Assembly: GCA_963740525.1 (NCBI GenBank)
Contig: CAVUEG010000006.1
Coordinates: 682,001 to 746,000 of the forward strand
DNA: 64,000 nucleotides
Source of the DNA: CAVUEG01 sp963740525
GTDB lineage: Bacteria; Actinomycetota; Actinomycetes; Propionibacteriales; Nocardioidaceae
Reading direction: 5' to 3'
Below the pieces are notes generated by a model. That model made no database searches. It saw nothing but the letters and a program-made list of their open reading frames with translations, and was not told the origin of the DNA. The position numbers were made by a program, and so were the translations under genes. This document shows positions 34,692-43,617 of this stretch, in pieces (the stretch's first letter is position 1; each line of letters begins with the position of its first letter).

Positions 34692-36436
34692 GACGAGGTG
34701 TTGGCCTTGCGTCGCGCAGCGGGACGCCGCTCCGAGGGCTTGGTGACCGGTTGACCGGCGTCGATGAAGGCTGCTCGGCGAGCGGCACCGAAGTCCGCGA
34801 GCGCGTCGACGAGCGCCTCGACCGACGGTGACGGAGCAAGCACGTCTACCCGCAGTCCGTGCTCCTCGGCGGTCTTCGCCGTGGCGGGTCCGATCACCGC
34901 GATGATCGTGGACGCGTGCGGCTTCCCCGCGATGCCGACGAGGTTGCGCACCGTCGAGGACGACGTGAACACGACCGCGTCGAACTTCCCGCTCTTGATC
35001 GCCTCACGCGTCGGTGCCGGAGGCGGGGCGGCACGCACGGTGCGGTACGCCGTCACGTCGTCCACCTCCCAGCCCAGGTCGACCAGGCCGGCGACGAGGT
35101 TCTCGGTGGCGATGTCGGCGCGAGGCAGGAAGACCCGGTTGATCGGGTCGAGCAGGTCGTCGTACGGGGGCCAGTCCTCGAGGAGGCCGGCAGCGGACTG
35201 CTCGCCGGAGGGCACCAGGTCCGCACGCAGACCCCAGTCGGCGATCGAGGAGGCCGTCTTGTCGCCGACGGCGGCGATCTTCAGGCCGGAGAAGGCACGG
35301 GCGTCGAGGCCGTACTCCTCGAACTTCTCACGCACGGCCTTGACCGCGTTGACCGAGGTGAAGGCGATCCACTCGTAGCGACCCTCGACGAGACCGCGCA
35401 CGGCCTTGTCCATCTGCTGCGGGTTGCGGGGAGGCTCGACCGAGATCGTCGGGACCTCGTCGGGCACTGCGCCGAAGCCGCGCAGCCGTGCGGACAGAGC
35501 GGGAGCCTGGTCCTTGGTGCGGGGCACCAGCACGCGCCACCCGAACAGCGGCTTGGTCTCGAACCACGACAGCGTGTCGCGCAGGTCGACCACGTTGCCG
35601 ATCACGATCACGGCCGGCGGGCTCATCCGGCGCTCGCGTGCGTCCTTGTCGATCCGGGCCAGCGTGGACACCACGGTGTCCTGCTCGGTCGTCGTGCCCA
35701 CCCGGGTCATCGAGACCGGGGTGTCCTCGGACCGGCCGGCAGCGACCAGCGCCTTGGCGATCTCGCCGATGGAGCCGACCGCGGAGAGCAGGACCAGCGT
35801 GCGGTCGTCCGCGTAGTGGCTCCAGTCGATCCTGGCGTCGCTGCAGGTGATGACCGTCAGTTCGCGGTTGTTCTTCGTGGTGAGGGGGATCCCGGCGTAC
35901 GCCGGCACCGCGGTCACCGACGACACGCCGGGGACGATCTCGAAGCCGACCCCCGCCTTGGCACAGGCCTGAGCCTCCTCGGGACCGGAGGCGTAGACGA
36001 ACGGGTCGCCGGCCATCAGCCGGACCACGCGGCGGCCCGACTTGGCGTAGCGCACCACGACCTTGGCCCGCGACGCGTGGGTCAGCGGCTGGTTGCCCTC
36101 ACCGAAGCCGCCGTCGACGAACTCGGGACCAGGGGCGGACACGACGACCTCCTGGCCGTCCTCGTCCACCTCGGTGACGGGTTCGGGAAGCCCGAGCACC
36201 GTTCGCACGAGGGCCTCGTGCTCGGGCACCTCTGTGACCACCACGTCGGCCTCACGGAGCAGGCTGACCGCGCGGACCGTCAGCAGATCGGGGTCGCCGG
36301 GACCGCTGCCGACGAACGAGACCCAGCCCACGGGCGCCGACGGTGTCGGTGCCGTCGAGACCTTCGGTGCCGCCGGGTTCGCCCTACTCGCGCCGGAGCG
36401 CTTGGTGGCTGTGGTCTTGGAAGCTGTCTTGCTCAC
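34688..36436 (-). CDS. hemD: Uroporphyrinogen-III C-methyltransferase / uroporphyrinogen-III synthase fusion
   Basis: 582 residues from the GTG that overlaps the hemC stop (GTGA). The first 40 or so residues are Lys/Thr/Ala/Pro-rich. Residues about 42-290 form the SAM-dependent methyltransferase (VGSGPGDPDLLTVRA, LMAGDPFVY, PGVSS), which makes precorrin-2 on the sirohaem/B12 branch. Residues about 310-555 form uroporphyrinogen-III synthase. The fusion is common in actinobacteria and puts the branch point in one protein. A short basic tail ends it. Confidence 0.93.
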   Translation of the reverse strand: MSKTASKTTATKRSGASRANPAAPKVSTAPTPSAPVGWVSFVGSGPGDPDLLTVRAVSLLREADVVVTEVPEHEALVRTVLGLPEPVTEVDEDGQEVVVSAPGPEFVDGGFGEGNQPLTHASRAKVVVRYAKSGRRVVRLMAGDPFVYASGPEEAQACAKAGVGFEIVPGVSSVTAVPAYAGIPLTTKNNRELTVITCSDARIDWSHYADDRTLVLLSAVGSIGEIAKALVAAGRSEDTPVSMTRVGTTTEQDTVVSTLARIDKDARERRMSPPAVIVIGNVVDLRDTLSWFETKPLFGWRVLVPRTKDQAPALSARLRGFGAVPDEVPTISVEPPRNPQQMDKAVRGLVEGRYEWIAFTSVNAVKAVREKFEEYGLDARAFSGLKIAAVGDKTASSIADWGLRADLVPSGEQSAAGLLEDWPPYDDLLDPINRVFLPRADIATENLVAGLVDLGWEVDDVTAYRTVRAAPPPAPTREAIKSGKFDAVVFTSSSTVRNLVGIAGKPHASTIIAVIGPATAKTAEEHGLRVDVLAPSPSVEALVDALADFGAARRAAFIDAGQPVTKPSERRPAARRKANTSS

Positions 36437-37374
36437 AGTCGCCCTCTTGCCTGGGTTGGTTCCATCAACGTGGTTGCGCCGTCGGCGAGCATCTCTGCCG
36501 CCAGCCTGCGGCCGACCCCGACGGCGTCGTCGGGGGTGCCGGTCGCGGATCGTCGGATTGCCAGGGTGCCGTCGAGCGACAGCACCACGGCCCGGATCCA
36601 CAGTTCTTCTCCGTCTTCGCCCTCGGCCACTTCGGCGAGGGCACCGACCGGCGCGGAGCAGCCGGCCTCCAACGTTGCGAGGACCGCGCGTTCCGCGTCG
36701 ACCGCGGCACGGGTCCGGGGGTCGTCGAGCGCCTCGCGTAGCCGCTCCACGAGCTCGTGGTCGTCGCTGCGGCACTCGACCGCGAGCGCACCCTGACCGG
36801 GCGCGGGAAGCACCTGGAGCGGGTCGAGCACCTCGGTGGCCTCGTCGACCCGGCCCAGCCGAGCCAGACCGGCGCGGGCGAGCACGACCGCGTCGTACTC
36901 CCCCTCATGCACCTTTCGGATCCGAGTGTCCACGTTGCCGCGGATGCCGACCAGGTCCAGACCGAGGCCGAGCGCGCCGATCTGGGCGACCCTGCGAGGT
37001 GAGCCTGTTCCCACGCGGCTGCCCGGGGTCAGCTCGCCGAGGGTGAGGTTGTCGCGGGCGATGACCACGTCACGCGGGTCCTCCCGCGTGGGTACGGCCG
37101 CCAGCGTGATGCCGTCCTGCGGCCACGTCGGCAGGTCCTTGAGCGAGTGCACGGCCACGTCGACGTCACCTCGCATGAGCGCGTCACGCAGGGCACTGAC
37201 GAACACTCCGGTGCCGCCGAGCTCTGCGAGCGGGGCGTCGGAGGTGTCGCCCCGGGTAGCGACCTCGACCAGCTCGACCTTCCGGTCCAGCCGCTCACGG
37301 ATCAGGTCGGCGACGAGACCGGCCTGGGTGCGGGCGAGCAGGGAGGCCCGGGTGCCGATGTTCAGGGTCGTCAT
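36433..37374 (-). CDS. hemC: Hydroxymethylbilane synthase
   Basis: 313-residue porphobilinogen deaminase. It joins four porphobilinogens into the linear tetrapyrrole used by HemD. Cys239 (LEAGCSAP) is the dipyrromethane attachment residue. The N-terminal IGTRASLLARTQA, VHSLKDLPT and TGSPRRVAQ segments are the anion-binding Arg/Lys motifs. All are intact. ATGA overlap with the hemA stop upstream, GTGA overlap with hemD downstream. Confidence 0.96.
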   Translation of the reverse strand: MTTLNIGTRASLLARTQAGLVADLIRERLDRKVELVEVATRGDTSDAPLAELGGTGVFVSALRDALMRGDVDVAVHSLKDLPTWPQDGITLAAVPTREDPRDVVIARDNLTLGELTPGSRVGTGSPRRVAQIGALGLGLDLVGIRGNVDTRIRKVHEGEYDAVVLARAGLARLGRVDEATEVLDPLQVLPAPGQGALAVECRSDDHELVERLREALDDPRTRAAVDAERAVLATLEAGCSAPVGALAEVAEGEDGEELWIRAVVLSLDGTLAIRRSATGTPDDAVGVGRRLAAEMLADGATTLMEPTQARGRL

Positions 37375-38665
37375 CGCGGCCCACCCGCTCGGGTCACGGC
37401 GTCGACGGCGTCGGGGTCGAGGGAGAACAGCTCCGCGAGGGCGGCGGCGTACGAGACCGCTCCGCTCTCGTTGGCGAGCTCGCGGACCCGGACCGTCGGC
37501 TGGTGGAGCAGCTTGTCAGCCACGCGTCGCACGGCGTGCTCGATCTCGGCCCGGGCTCGGGCGTCGAGGTCGGGAAGCCGGGTCACCAGACGCTCGATCT
37601 CCGCCTCGACCACCGAGGTGGCCATGGTGCGCAGGGCGACGACGGTGGGGGTCACTGCGGCCGAACGGCGTGCGGCGAGGAAGGCGGCGATCTCCTGGCG
37701 ACGATGCCCTGGACGTCTGCGACGTCGTCGGCCTGGTCGCCCTCTCGCAGCTCCTCGGCGAGCAACGCCAGCCCGATCAGGCGCACGCCGTCGAGGTCAC
37801 CGACGGCCGGCTCCACGTCATGGGGAAGGGCCAGGTCGACCACGGCCAGCGGGCGGTCGCTGCCGCCGCGTACCTCGGCGATCGTCGTGGCACTGAGCAC
37901 CGTGCCGATCGCTCCAGTGCAGGAGACGAGGATGTCGGCGTCCCGGATCTCGTCGCTCACCGAGCCGAGGGCGACCGCGCGGGCGGAGTACTGGCTGGCC
38001 AGGCGGGACGCATTGGCCTCGGTGCGGTTGCCGATCACGACGTCGCTGGCGCCCAAGCGGGTCACGGTCGCCGTGGCGAGACCCGCCATCGCGCCGGCAC
38101 CCACGATCACGACCTTGGCGCCGGAGAGATCGCCGATGTGGTCGACTGCCCGGTCGAGGGCCGCCGACACCAGGGACGGAGCCGCGCGGTCGATGTCGGT
38201 CTCGGCGTGCGCTCGCTTGCCGACCCGCAGCGCCTGCTGGAAAAGCAGGTTGAGAGCCGGTCCGATGGTGCCGGCTTCCTGGCCGAGACGCAGAGCCTCA
38301 CGGGCCTGGCCGAGGATCTGTCCCTCGCCTACCACCATCGAGTCGAGGCCGGAGGCGACGTTGAACAGGTGCGAGACGGCGCCGTCGTCGTAGTGGACGT
38401 ACAGGTGCGCCACGATCTCCTCGGGCTGCTCACCGGAGCGCTCGCAGAGCAGCTTGGAGACGGCCTCCACACTTCCGTGGAAGCGGTCGACCTCGGTGTA
38501 GATCTCGACCCGGTTGCAGGTGGCCAGCACCGTCGCCTCGGTGACGTGCTCTACGTGGGTGACCTCGTCGAGAAGCTTGCTGATGCCCTCACGGTCGAGG
38601 GCGATCCGCTCGAGGATCGAGACCGGTGCGGTGTTGTGGGAGACCCCGACGACCAGGACGCTCAT
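37371..38665 (-). pseudogene. hemA: Glutamyl-tRNA reductase gene with a single-base frameshift
   Basis: First enzyme of the C5 haem pathway: reduces glutamyl-tRNA to glutamate-1-semialdehyde. Codons 1 to about 322 read normally (Cys50 nucleophile in LATCNRVE, NADPH motif VGAGAMAG). After VQGIVA the frame breaks near 37697 and ends at a TGA about 15 codons later. The rest (AAFLAARRSAAVTPTVVALRTMATS... to the C-terminal dimerisation domain) is intact in the next frame. Restoring one base gives about 431 residues, the normal length. The premature TGA overlaps a GTG, so a separate 94-residue fragment could be restarted. As hemA should be essential here, a sequencing error is likely. Confidence 0.88.
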
Positions 38666-39426
38666 GCCGACTCCACCTCCGCCTCGCTCGAGGCGCTCTC
38701 CACGGCGAGAGCCTTGCGCTGCTCGTGGTAGGCCAGGATCTGGAGCTCGATCGACAGGTCGACCTTGCGGACGTCCACCCCGTCAGGGACGGAGAGCACG
38801 GTGGGCGCGAAGTTCAGGATGCTGGTGACGCCAGCGGCGACCATCCGGTCGCAGACGTCCTGGGCGGCGTCGGCCGGGGTGGCGATGACCCCGATCGCGA
38901 CGCCGTGCCGGACCACGAGACGCTCGAGCTCGTCGAACCCTCGGATGCGCGTCCCCGCCACGGGCTCGTCGAGCCGGTCCGGGTCTGCGTCGAGCAGGGC
39001 GACGATGCGGAACCCGCGCGAGCGGAAGCCGGAGTAGTTGGCCAGCGCGTGGCCGAGGTTGCCGATGCCCACGATGACCACGGGCCAGTCCTGGGTCACC
39101 CCGATCTCGCGGGCGATCTGGTAGCGGAGGTACTCGACGTCGTACCCGACCCCTCGGGTGCCGTAGGAGCCCAGGTACGACAGGTCCTTGCGGAGCTTGG
39201 CGCTGTTGACGCCGGCCGCGGCCGCGAGCTCCTCCGACGAGCAGGTGGCGGTGCCTCCCTCGGCAAGCGCAGTGAGCGCTCGGAGGTAGATCGGAAGCCT
39301 GGCCACAGTGGCCTCGGGGATGCCGCGGGTCGCCGGAGTCGGGGAACCCGGCGTCGCGTCAGCCGTCGCACGATCACCCGCAGTCGGCACCGGGGTGCCG
39401 TCGGTGGTGGGACGTGCTGGACTCAC
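38662..39426 (-). CDS. rex: Redox-sensing transcriptional repressor Rex
   Basis: 254 residues. An N-terminal winged helix (about 37-95; EELAAAAGVNSAKLRKDLSYLG) binds DNA. A Rossmann domain with VGIGNLG (119-125) binds NADH or NAD+. High NADH releases Rex from its operators. The first 34 residues are a Pro/Thr-rich extension. The GTG has AGGAGA 6 nt before it. It overlaps the hemA start by 4 bp and heads the hem operon, as in Streptomyces. Its likely targets here are its own promoter and the menJ-nuo promoter. Confidence 0.95.
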   Translation of the reverse strand: MSPARPTTDGTPVPTAGDRATADATPGSPTPATRGIPEATVARLPIYLRALTALAEGGTATCSSEELAAAAGVNSAKLRKDLSYLGSYGTRGVGYDVEYLRYQIAREIGVTQDWPVVIVGIGNLGHALANYSGFRSRGFRIVALLDADPDRLDEPVAGTRIRGFDELERLVVRHGVAIGVIATPADAAQDVCDRMVAAGVTSILNFAPTVLSVPDGVDVRKVDLSIELQILAYHEQRKALAVESASSEAEVESA

Positions 39427-39494
39427 GCAGATCTCCTGACAAGTGCGGCGTTGCCGGCGCGCGTTTCCCGCCGGCAGGAACCGTCAGTGAGGTC

Positions 39495-39523
39495 ACTGTA
39501 GGAGTTTGTGAACGTGAGAACAA
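39495..39523 (-). promoter_or_regulatory. rex-hem promoter with overlapping Rex site
   Basis: On the minus strand: -35 TTGTTC (39518-39523), 17-bp spacer, -10 TACAGT (39495-39500). A degenerate Rex site (39506-39523) covers the -35 and most of the spacer: one half is a perfect TTGTGAA on the plus strand, while the other keeps only the outer ACAA. This fits autorepression of rex-hemACDB. Confidence 0.7.
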
Positions 39524-39579
39524 ACCGAGTCCGACCGCTGGCTAGCACACCGTGACATGCCTCACTCAACTGGGGTGGA

Positions 39580-39858
39580 TCAGCCCGCCCTGCCCCGGGT
39601 GAGGGCGCTGCGGAGGCGCTCCGGGTCGACCCGCCAGAAGTCGTGCTGACGGTCGTCGACGAAGGTCACGGGCACCTCGTCGCCGAATCGGGCCAGCAGG
39701 TCCACCGACCCATCGATGTCGATCTCGTCGAAGGCCTCCCCGAGCTCGGCACAGATCGACGCGACCACCTCGCGCGCAGCGTCGCACAGGTGACAACCGG
39801 ACCGGGAGTAGATCACCACCCGAGGCGGTGTCTCGCCGAGCTCGGTGTCAGGGGTCAT
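39580..39858 (-). CDS. Glutaredoxin-like protein
   Basis: 92-residue thioredoxin-fold protein of the short glutaredoxin-like (DUF836) type. The redox motif is YSRSGCHLCDAA near residue 20 and the cis-Pro loop is EVPVTFVDD. The substrate is not known. Its start overlaps the acyl-CoA ligase stop by 4 bp. A glutaredoxin-like gene (Rv0508) also lies directly before hemA in M. tuberculosis, so the neighbourhood is conserved. It might serve redox upkeep of HemA or the ligase, but that is a guess. Confidence 0.85.
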   Translation of the reverse strand: MTPDTELGETPPRVVIYSRSGCHLCDAAREVVASICAELGEAFDEIDIDGSVDLLARFGDEVPVTFVDDRQHDFWRVDPERLRSALTRGRAG

Positions 39859-41444
39859 TCCAGCAGCCCCAGGGCACGACGACGTTCGGTCGCCCGAAGC
39901 CTGCCCTTGGCCACCTTGCCGGTCACGGTGTGCGGCAGCTGGTCGACGATCGTGACCGCGGTTGGCCGCTTGAACCGAGCCAGCCGCTCGGCACAGTGGG
40001 CCTCGACGCGGGCGACCACGTCCTCCGCGGAATGACCCGGCGCCGCCTTCACGAACGCGGCCACCGCCTCGCCGGTCATGGGGTCGGGTACGCCGATGAC
40101 CGCCGCCTCGACCACCACGTCGAGCTCGGAGATCACGTCCTCGACCTCGACCGGGTAGACGTTGAACCCGGACACGATCACCAGCTCCTTGAGCCGGTCG
40201 ACCAGGAAGAGGTCGCCGTCGGGGTCCAGGAATCCGACGTCTCCGGTACCCCACCAACCCTCAGGGCCGGGACCGTCGGTGCCGTCCGGCCAGTAACCCG
40301 AGAACAGGTTGGCTCCGCGGATCTGGATCTCACCGGGATCCTCCCCCTCCGGCGGGTGTCCGTCGTCGTCGACGAGCCTGATCTCGACGTCCGGTAGGGC
40401 GGAGCCGACGGACCCGATCTTCGCCTCGCTGCTGCAGAGCGTGGAGGTGACGACCGGCGCCGCCTCCGTGAGCCCGTAGCCCTGGTGCACCGCGACCCCG
40501 GTGCGCTCCTGGAAGGCCGCGATGACCTCCGGGGAGAGCGGCGCCGAGCCGGAGAGCACCAGCCGTACGGAGCCGAGGCGGTCCTCGAGACCTTCGAGCG
40601 GCATCCAGTAGGCGAAGACCGGGGGCGCCACGGGCAGCACCGAGACCGCCTCGTCGTCGATGATGTTGAGCGAGCCCTCGGGATCGAAGCCCTCGACGAG
40701 CACGAGGCGAGCGGCCTGGCCGATGACCTGGCCCAGCACCGCGTTGAGACCGTAGACGTGGAAAAGCGGAAGCACGCCGAGCACCACGTCGTCGGCGTGG
40801 ATCATCTCCGGCTTGACCCTCATCGCCTGGTCGACGTTGGCCACCAGCGCCCGATGGGTCAGCATCGCGGCCCGAGGGCGGCCGGAGGTGCCGCTCGTGT
40901 AGAGCAGGACCGCCAGTGCCTCGTCATCGGTGGCGACCGGAAGCTCGCGGCCCGGGTCGCGGATCAGCTGGTCGTAGGACTGCTCGCCCGGGAGCAGCGT
41001 CGTACCGACGGTGACCACGCGGGGGACGACCACCCGCGCGGCGAGCTCCTCGTCGGCTCCATCGAGGGCATCCGCCAGACCGGCCACCGACTGGCGCACG
41101 TTCGCGATCGTGGCCGCGTCACCGATCACCATCCGGCTCCCGGAGTCGGCGATCATCCGCGCGAGCTCCCCGGTCGTGGACCGAGGGTTCACGGGCACTG
41201 CGACGAGGCGGGCACGCAGGGCCCCGAGGTAGCAGGTGATGAACTCCGTGCGGTTGGAGATCGCGATCATCACGCGGTACCCCGCGACCATGCCGGCGGC
41301 GGCCAAGCCGTGCGCGACCCGTGCTACCTCGTCCTCCAGCTCGGCCCATGTGGTCCGGCGGCCGGTCGTGATGTCCACGACCGCCACCTTGTCCGGGGCG
41401 CGGCGGGCCGCCTCGATCAACAGCTCGGAGACGTTGGCATTCAC
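39855..41444 (-). CDS. AMP-dependent acyl-CoA synthetase/ligase
   Basis: 529-residue acyl-adenylate-forming enzyme, most like long-chain fatty acid-CoA ligases. The ATP loop is LLYTSGTSGRPRAAMLTH, where the usual PKG is PRA. GYGLTEAAPV and WWGTGDVG follow. The catalytic Lys is in HTVTGKVAKGRLR at the C-terminus. The GTG at 41444 is the first start that leaves the divergent HAD promoter free. It forms a two-gene unit with the glutaredoxin. The acyl substrate cannot be told. Confidence 0.87.
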   Translation of the reverse strand: MNANVSELLIEAARRAPDKVAVVDITTGRRTTWAELEDEVARVAHGLAAAGMVAGYRVMIAISNRTEFITCYLGALRARLVAVPVNPRSTTGELARMIADSGSRMVIGDAATIANVRQSVAGLADALDGADEELAARVVVPRVVTVGTTLLPGEQSYDQLIRDPGRELPVATDDEALAVLLYTSGTSGRPRAAMLTHRALVANVDQAMRVKPEMIHADDVVLGVLPLFHVYGLNAVLGQVIGQAARLVLVEGFDPEGSLNIIDDEAVSVLPVAPPVFAYWMPLEGLEDRLGSVRLVLSGSAPLSPEVIAAFQERTGVAVHQGYGLTEAAPVVTSTLCSSEAKIGSVGSALPDVEIRLVDDDGHPPEGEDPGEIQIRGANLFSGYWPDGTDGPGPEGWWGTGDVGFLDPDGDLFLVDRLKELVIVSGFNVYPVEVEDVISELDVVVEAAVIGVPDPMTGEAVAAFVKAAPGHSAEDVVARVEAHCAERLARFKRPTAVTIVDQLPHTVTGKVAKGRLRATERRRALGLLE

Positions 41445-41501
41445 GGTGGCGATACTTCCACATCGCCTCGCCGGGGCCGCGACGGTCGGGCGACCCATGG
41501 C

Positions 41502-41507
41502 TACGCT
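41502..41507 (+). promoter_or_regulatory. -10 box 6 nt before the HAD hydrolase start
   Basis: TACGCT, 6 nt, then the GTG at 41514. Divergent from the acyl-CoA ligase gene. Confidence 0.5.
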
Positions 41508-41513
41508 GAGCGC

Positions 41514-42402
41514 GTGAACGCCCAGCCAGCACGTCCGACCCGGCCGCTGAACCTGCGGCAGCGCTCCACCCTCGCGGGGCAGGCGGCAGCCGCGGCGGCT
41601 GAGGTCGAGACCGCGCTGGAGACGCCGCAGGACCCGACCACCGCAGCCTTCTTCGACGTGGACAACACCGTCATGCAAGGCGCCTCGATCTTCCATCTCG
41701 CGCGTGGCCTCCACCGGCGGAACTTCTTCACCACCCGCGACATCCTCGGAGCCGCGTGGAAGCAGGCCTACTTCCGCCTCGTCGGCGTCGAGGACCCCGA
41801 GCATGTCGCGGAGGCCAGGGCGGCCGCCCTCGGCTTCATCGCCGGTCACACCGTGACCGAGCTCGAGTCCCTCGGCGAGGAGATCTTCGACGAGGCGATG
41901 GCACACCGGATCTGGCCCGGCACCAGGGCGCTTGCGCAGTACCACCTCGACCAGGGCCAGCGGGTCTGGCTGGTGACGGCCGCCCCGATCGAGATCGCCC
42001 GGATCATCGCCCGGAGGCTGGGTCTCACCGGAGCCATGGGCACGGTCGTCCGAGCACATCGACGGCGTCTACACCGGCCAGCTGGTCGGCGACCTGCTGC
42101 ACGGCCCCGCCAAGGCCGAGGCGGTCAAGGCGTTGGCCGAGCGCGAAGGGCTCGACCTGGCTCGCTGCTCGGCATACTCCGACTCGTTCAACGACCTGCC
42201 GCTCCTCACGCTCGTCGGAGACCCGTGCGCGATCAACCCCGACGGCAAGCTGCGCGACCATGCCCGCAGCCAGGGGTGGCGGATCCGCGACTACCGCACC
42301 GGCCGCAAGGCCGCTCGGCTGGGCCTGGTCACCGCCGCTGCCGCCGGAGCCGTCACCGGCAGCGTCGCCGCCGGGGTGGCCCTTCGTCGGAAGGTCCGCT
42401 GA
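41514..42402 (+). pseudogene. HAD-IB family hydrolase gene with a single-base frameshift
   Basis: Phosphoserine phosphatase-like (SerB-type) HAD hydrolase. Motif I FFDVDNTV (Asp48, Asp50) and motif II WLVTAAP read in the first frame. After GAMGTV, near 42046-42050 (in a GTCGTC run), one extra base shifts the frame. The remainder (EHIDGVYTGQLVGDLLHGP..., then motif IV YSDSFNDLPLL and a C-terminal hydrophobic stretch) continues in the next frame to 42402. Removing one base gives about 295 residues, the usual length. Either a recent mutation or a sequencing error. serB1 (Rv0505c) is the positional equivalent in M. tuberculosis. Confidence 0.87.
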
Positions 42403-42414
42403 CTCCAGAAAGGT

Positions 42415-42432
42415 CCGCAGATTCCGCTGCGG
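42415..42432 (+). terminator. Possible hairpin after the HAD gene
   Basis: CCGCAG and CTGCGG pair across a 6-nt loop, 13 bp after the stop. There is no U tract, so it is a weak terminator candidate. Two AAGGTCCGC direct repeats overlap this region. Confidence 0.35.
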
Positions 42433-42602
42433 TTCGGGAGGTGGGCGGGAGATCTGCCCGGGCGGCCGCCCGAATCGACCGGAACCGACTCAATTCCACC
42501 GAGATGACCGGTTCAGGATTGACGGCCGCGACACCGGGAACTCTCACCGGGTGGGTGTGACCAGCACCACCTCCGGAAGTGTCAATCGGAGTTACTCACC
42601 TG

Positions 42603-42631
42603 TTCACAAAGTGGGTGCTGGCTCATACCCT
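42603..42631 (+). promoter_or_regulatory. Promoter of the sigma factor gene
   Basis: -35 TTCACA (42603-42608), 17-bp spacer, -10 TACCCT (42626-42631): a good housekeeping-type promoter. It gives a leader of about 50 nt before the GTG at 42687. The remainder of the 284-bp gap holds nothing recognised beyond a small GAGTTACTC dyad just upstream. Confidence 0.65.
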
Positions 42632-42686
42632 TGGGCGCAGGGGTAGCAACCCGGACCTTTGGTGGTCGGGGGAGGGGACTTCGACG

Positions 42687-43475
42687 GTGTTCACGCGACG
42701 CGAGGACTTCCAGCGCGGGCTCGACGCGCTGCGCGAAGCCGTGGCGACCGCGCTCTCGCCGGCTCCCCTGCTCGCCGGCACTTCGGGCGGCACCCACCGG
42801 GCCCCTTCCTCGTGGCTCATGTCGGAGGCGCTCGACTACTCGCCCGCCCCGACGGCTCCGTCCTCGGGCACGGGTGGCTCCGATGACGACTCCGGCCTCG
42901 CCGCCTCCTCCGAGGAGGACGCCGACGACCGTGCCCGGCTGATCGCTCTCGTCGAGCTCGCGCGGGGCGGCGACGCGGAGGCCTTCGGGATGCTCTACGA
43001 CCACTACCACACCTCGGTCTACCGTTTCGTCTACTACCGCGTGGGCTCCGTCGCGCTGGCCGAGGACCTGGTCTCCGAGACCTTCTTCCGGGCGCTGCGC
43101 AGCATGTCGTCCTTCCGCTGGCAGGGGAAGGACTTCGGGGCCTGGCTGGTCACCATCGCGCGCAACCTCACCGCGGACCACTTCAAGGCCGGTCGGACCC
43201 GGCTCGAGCAGTCCACCGAGGACATGGGGTTGCACGACTCCCCCACCGAGGGCCCCGAGAACGCCGTACTCGCTCACCTGACCAACGAGGCGCTGCTCTC
43301 GGCCCTCGGCCAGCTGCCCACGGAACAGCAGGAATGCCTCGTCATGCGCTTCCTCCAGGGCCTCTCGATCAGCGAGACCGCCGCGGTCCTCGCGCGCAGC
43401 GAGGGAGCGGTCAAGCAGCTCCAGCTGCGAGGCGTCCGCAACCTCGCGAAGCTGATGCCGGAGGGAGTGCGATGA
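42687..43475 (+). CDS. bldN: ECF RNA polymerase sigma factor, BldN type
   Basis: 262 residues from the GTG preceded by GGGGGAGGGG. Residues 1 to about 83 form a low-complexity extension ahead of the sigma domains. Region 2 starts at about 84 (ALVELARGGDAEAFGMLYDHYHTSVYRF; RWQGKDFGAWLVTIARNL). Region 4 ends the protein (LPTEQQECLVMRFLQGLSISETAAVL). Streptomyces sigma BldN has the same core and a similar extension of about 86 residues that is cleaved off as a pro-sequence. The DUF5667 gene downstream is the probable anti-sigma partner. Confidence 0.9.
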   Translation: MFTRREDFQRGLDALREAVATALSPAPLLAGTSGGTHRAPSSWLMSEALDYSPAPTAPSSGTGGSDDDSGLAASSEEDADDRARLIALVELARGGDAEAFGMLYDHYHTSVYRFVYYRVGSVALAEDLVSETFFRALRSMSSFRWQGKDFGAWLVTIARNLTADHFKAGRTRLEQSTEDMGLHDSPTEGPENAVLAHLTNEALLSALGQLPTEQQECLVMRFLQGLSISETAAVLARSEGAVKQLQLRGVRNLAKLMPEGVR

Positions 43476-43503
43476 AAACACATCAGAAACATGCGTTTTC
43501 GCA

Positions 43504-43532
43504 CGTAACTTCCCGGTTCACCCTCTCGTTGA
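43504..43532 (+). promoter_or_regulatory. Candidate sigma BldN-type promoter of the anti-sigma gene
   Basis: CGTAAC (43504-43509), 17-bp spacer, CGTTGA (43527-43532). Both hexamers equal those I recall for sigma BldN promoters in Streptomyces. In S. venezuelae the anti-sigma gene rsbN is itself a sigma BldN target, so a feedback loop is likely. The gap between the two genes is 142 bp. Confidence 0.6.
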
Positions 43533-43617
43533 CTGCTGTGACAGGGCAACGACGCCAGCTGGACCCGAACCGGTCCCGGGTGTCCTGCCACCAGGGACAG
43601 CAGACAGGACCACGGCG

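Noticed and set aside
37371..37655. Separate 94-residue gene between hemC and hemA
   Set aside because: Its product is the C-terminal domain of HemA in the shifted frame, so it is a frameshift fragment rather than a gene of its own.
42601..42612. Rex half-site (TTCACAA) in the sigma factor promoter
   Set aside because: Only one half matches and the other side is unrelated; the match is explained by the -35 box.
42579..42686. Longer N-terminus for the sigma factor starting upstream of 42687
   Set aside because: It would begin before the mapped -35/-10 pair, so it could not be on the transcript from that promoter; the GTG at 42687 has a strong ribosome binding site.
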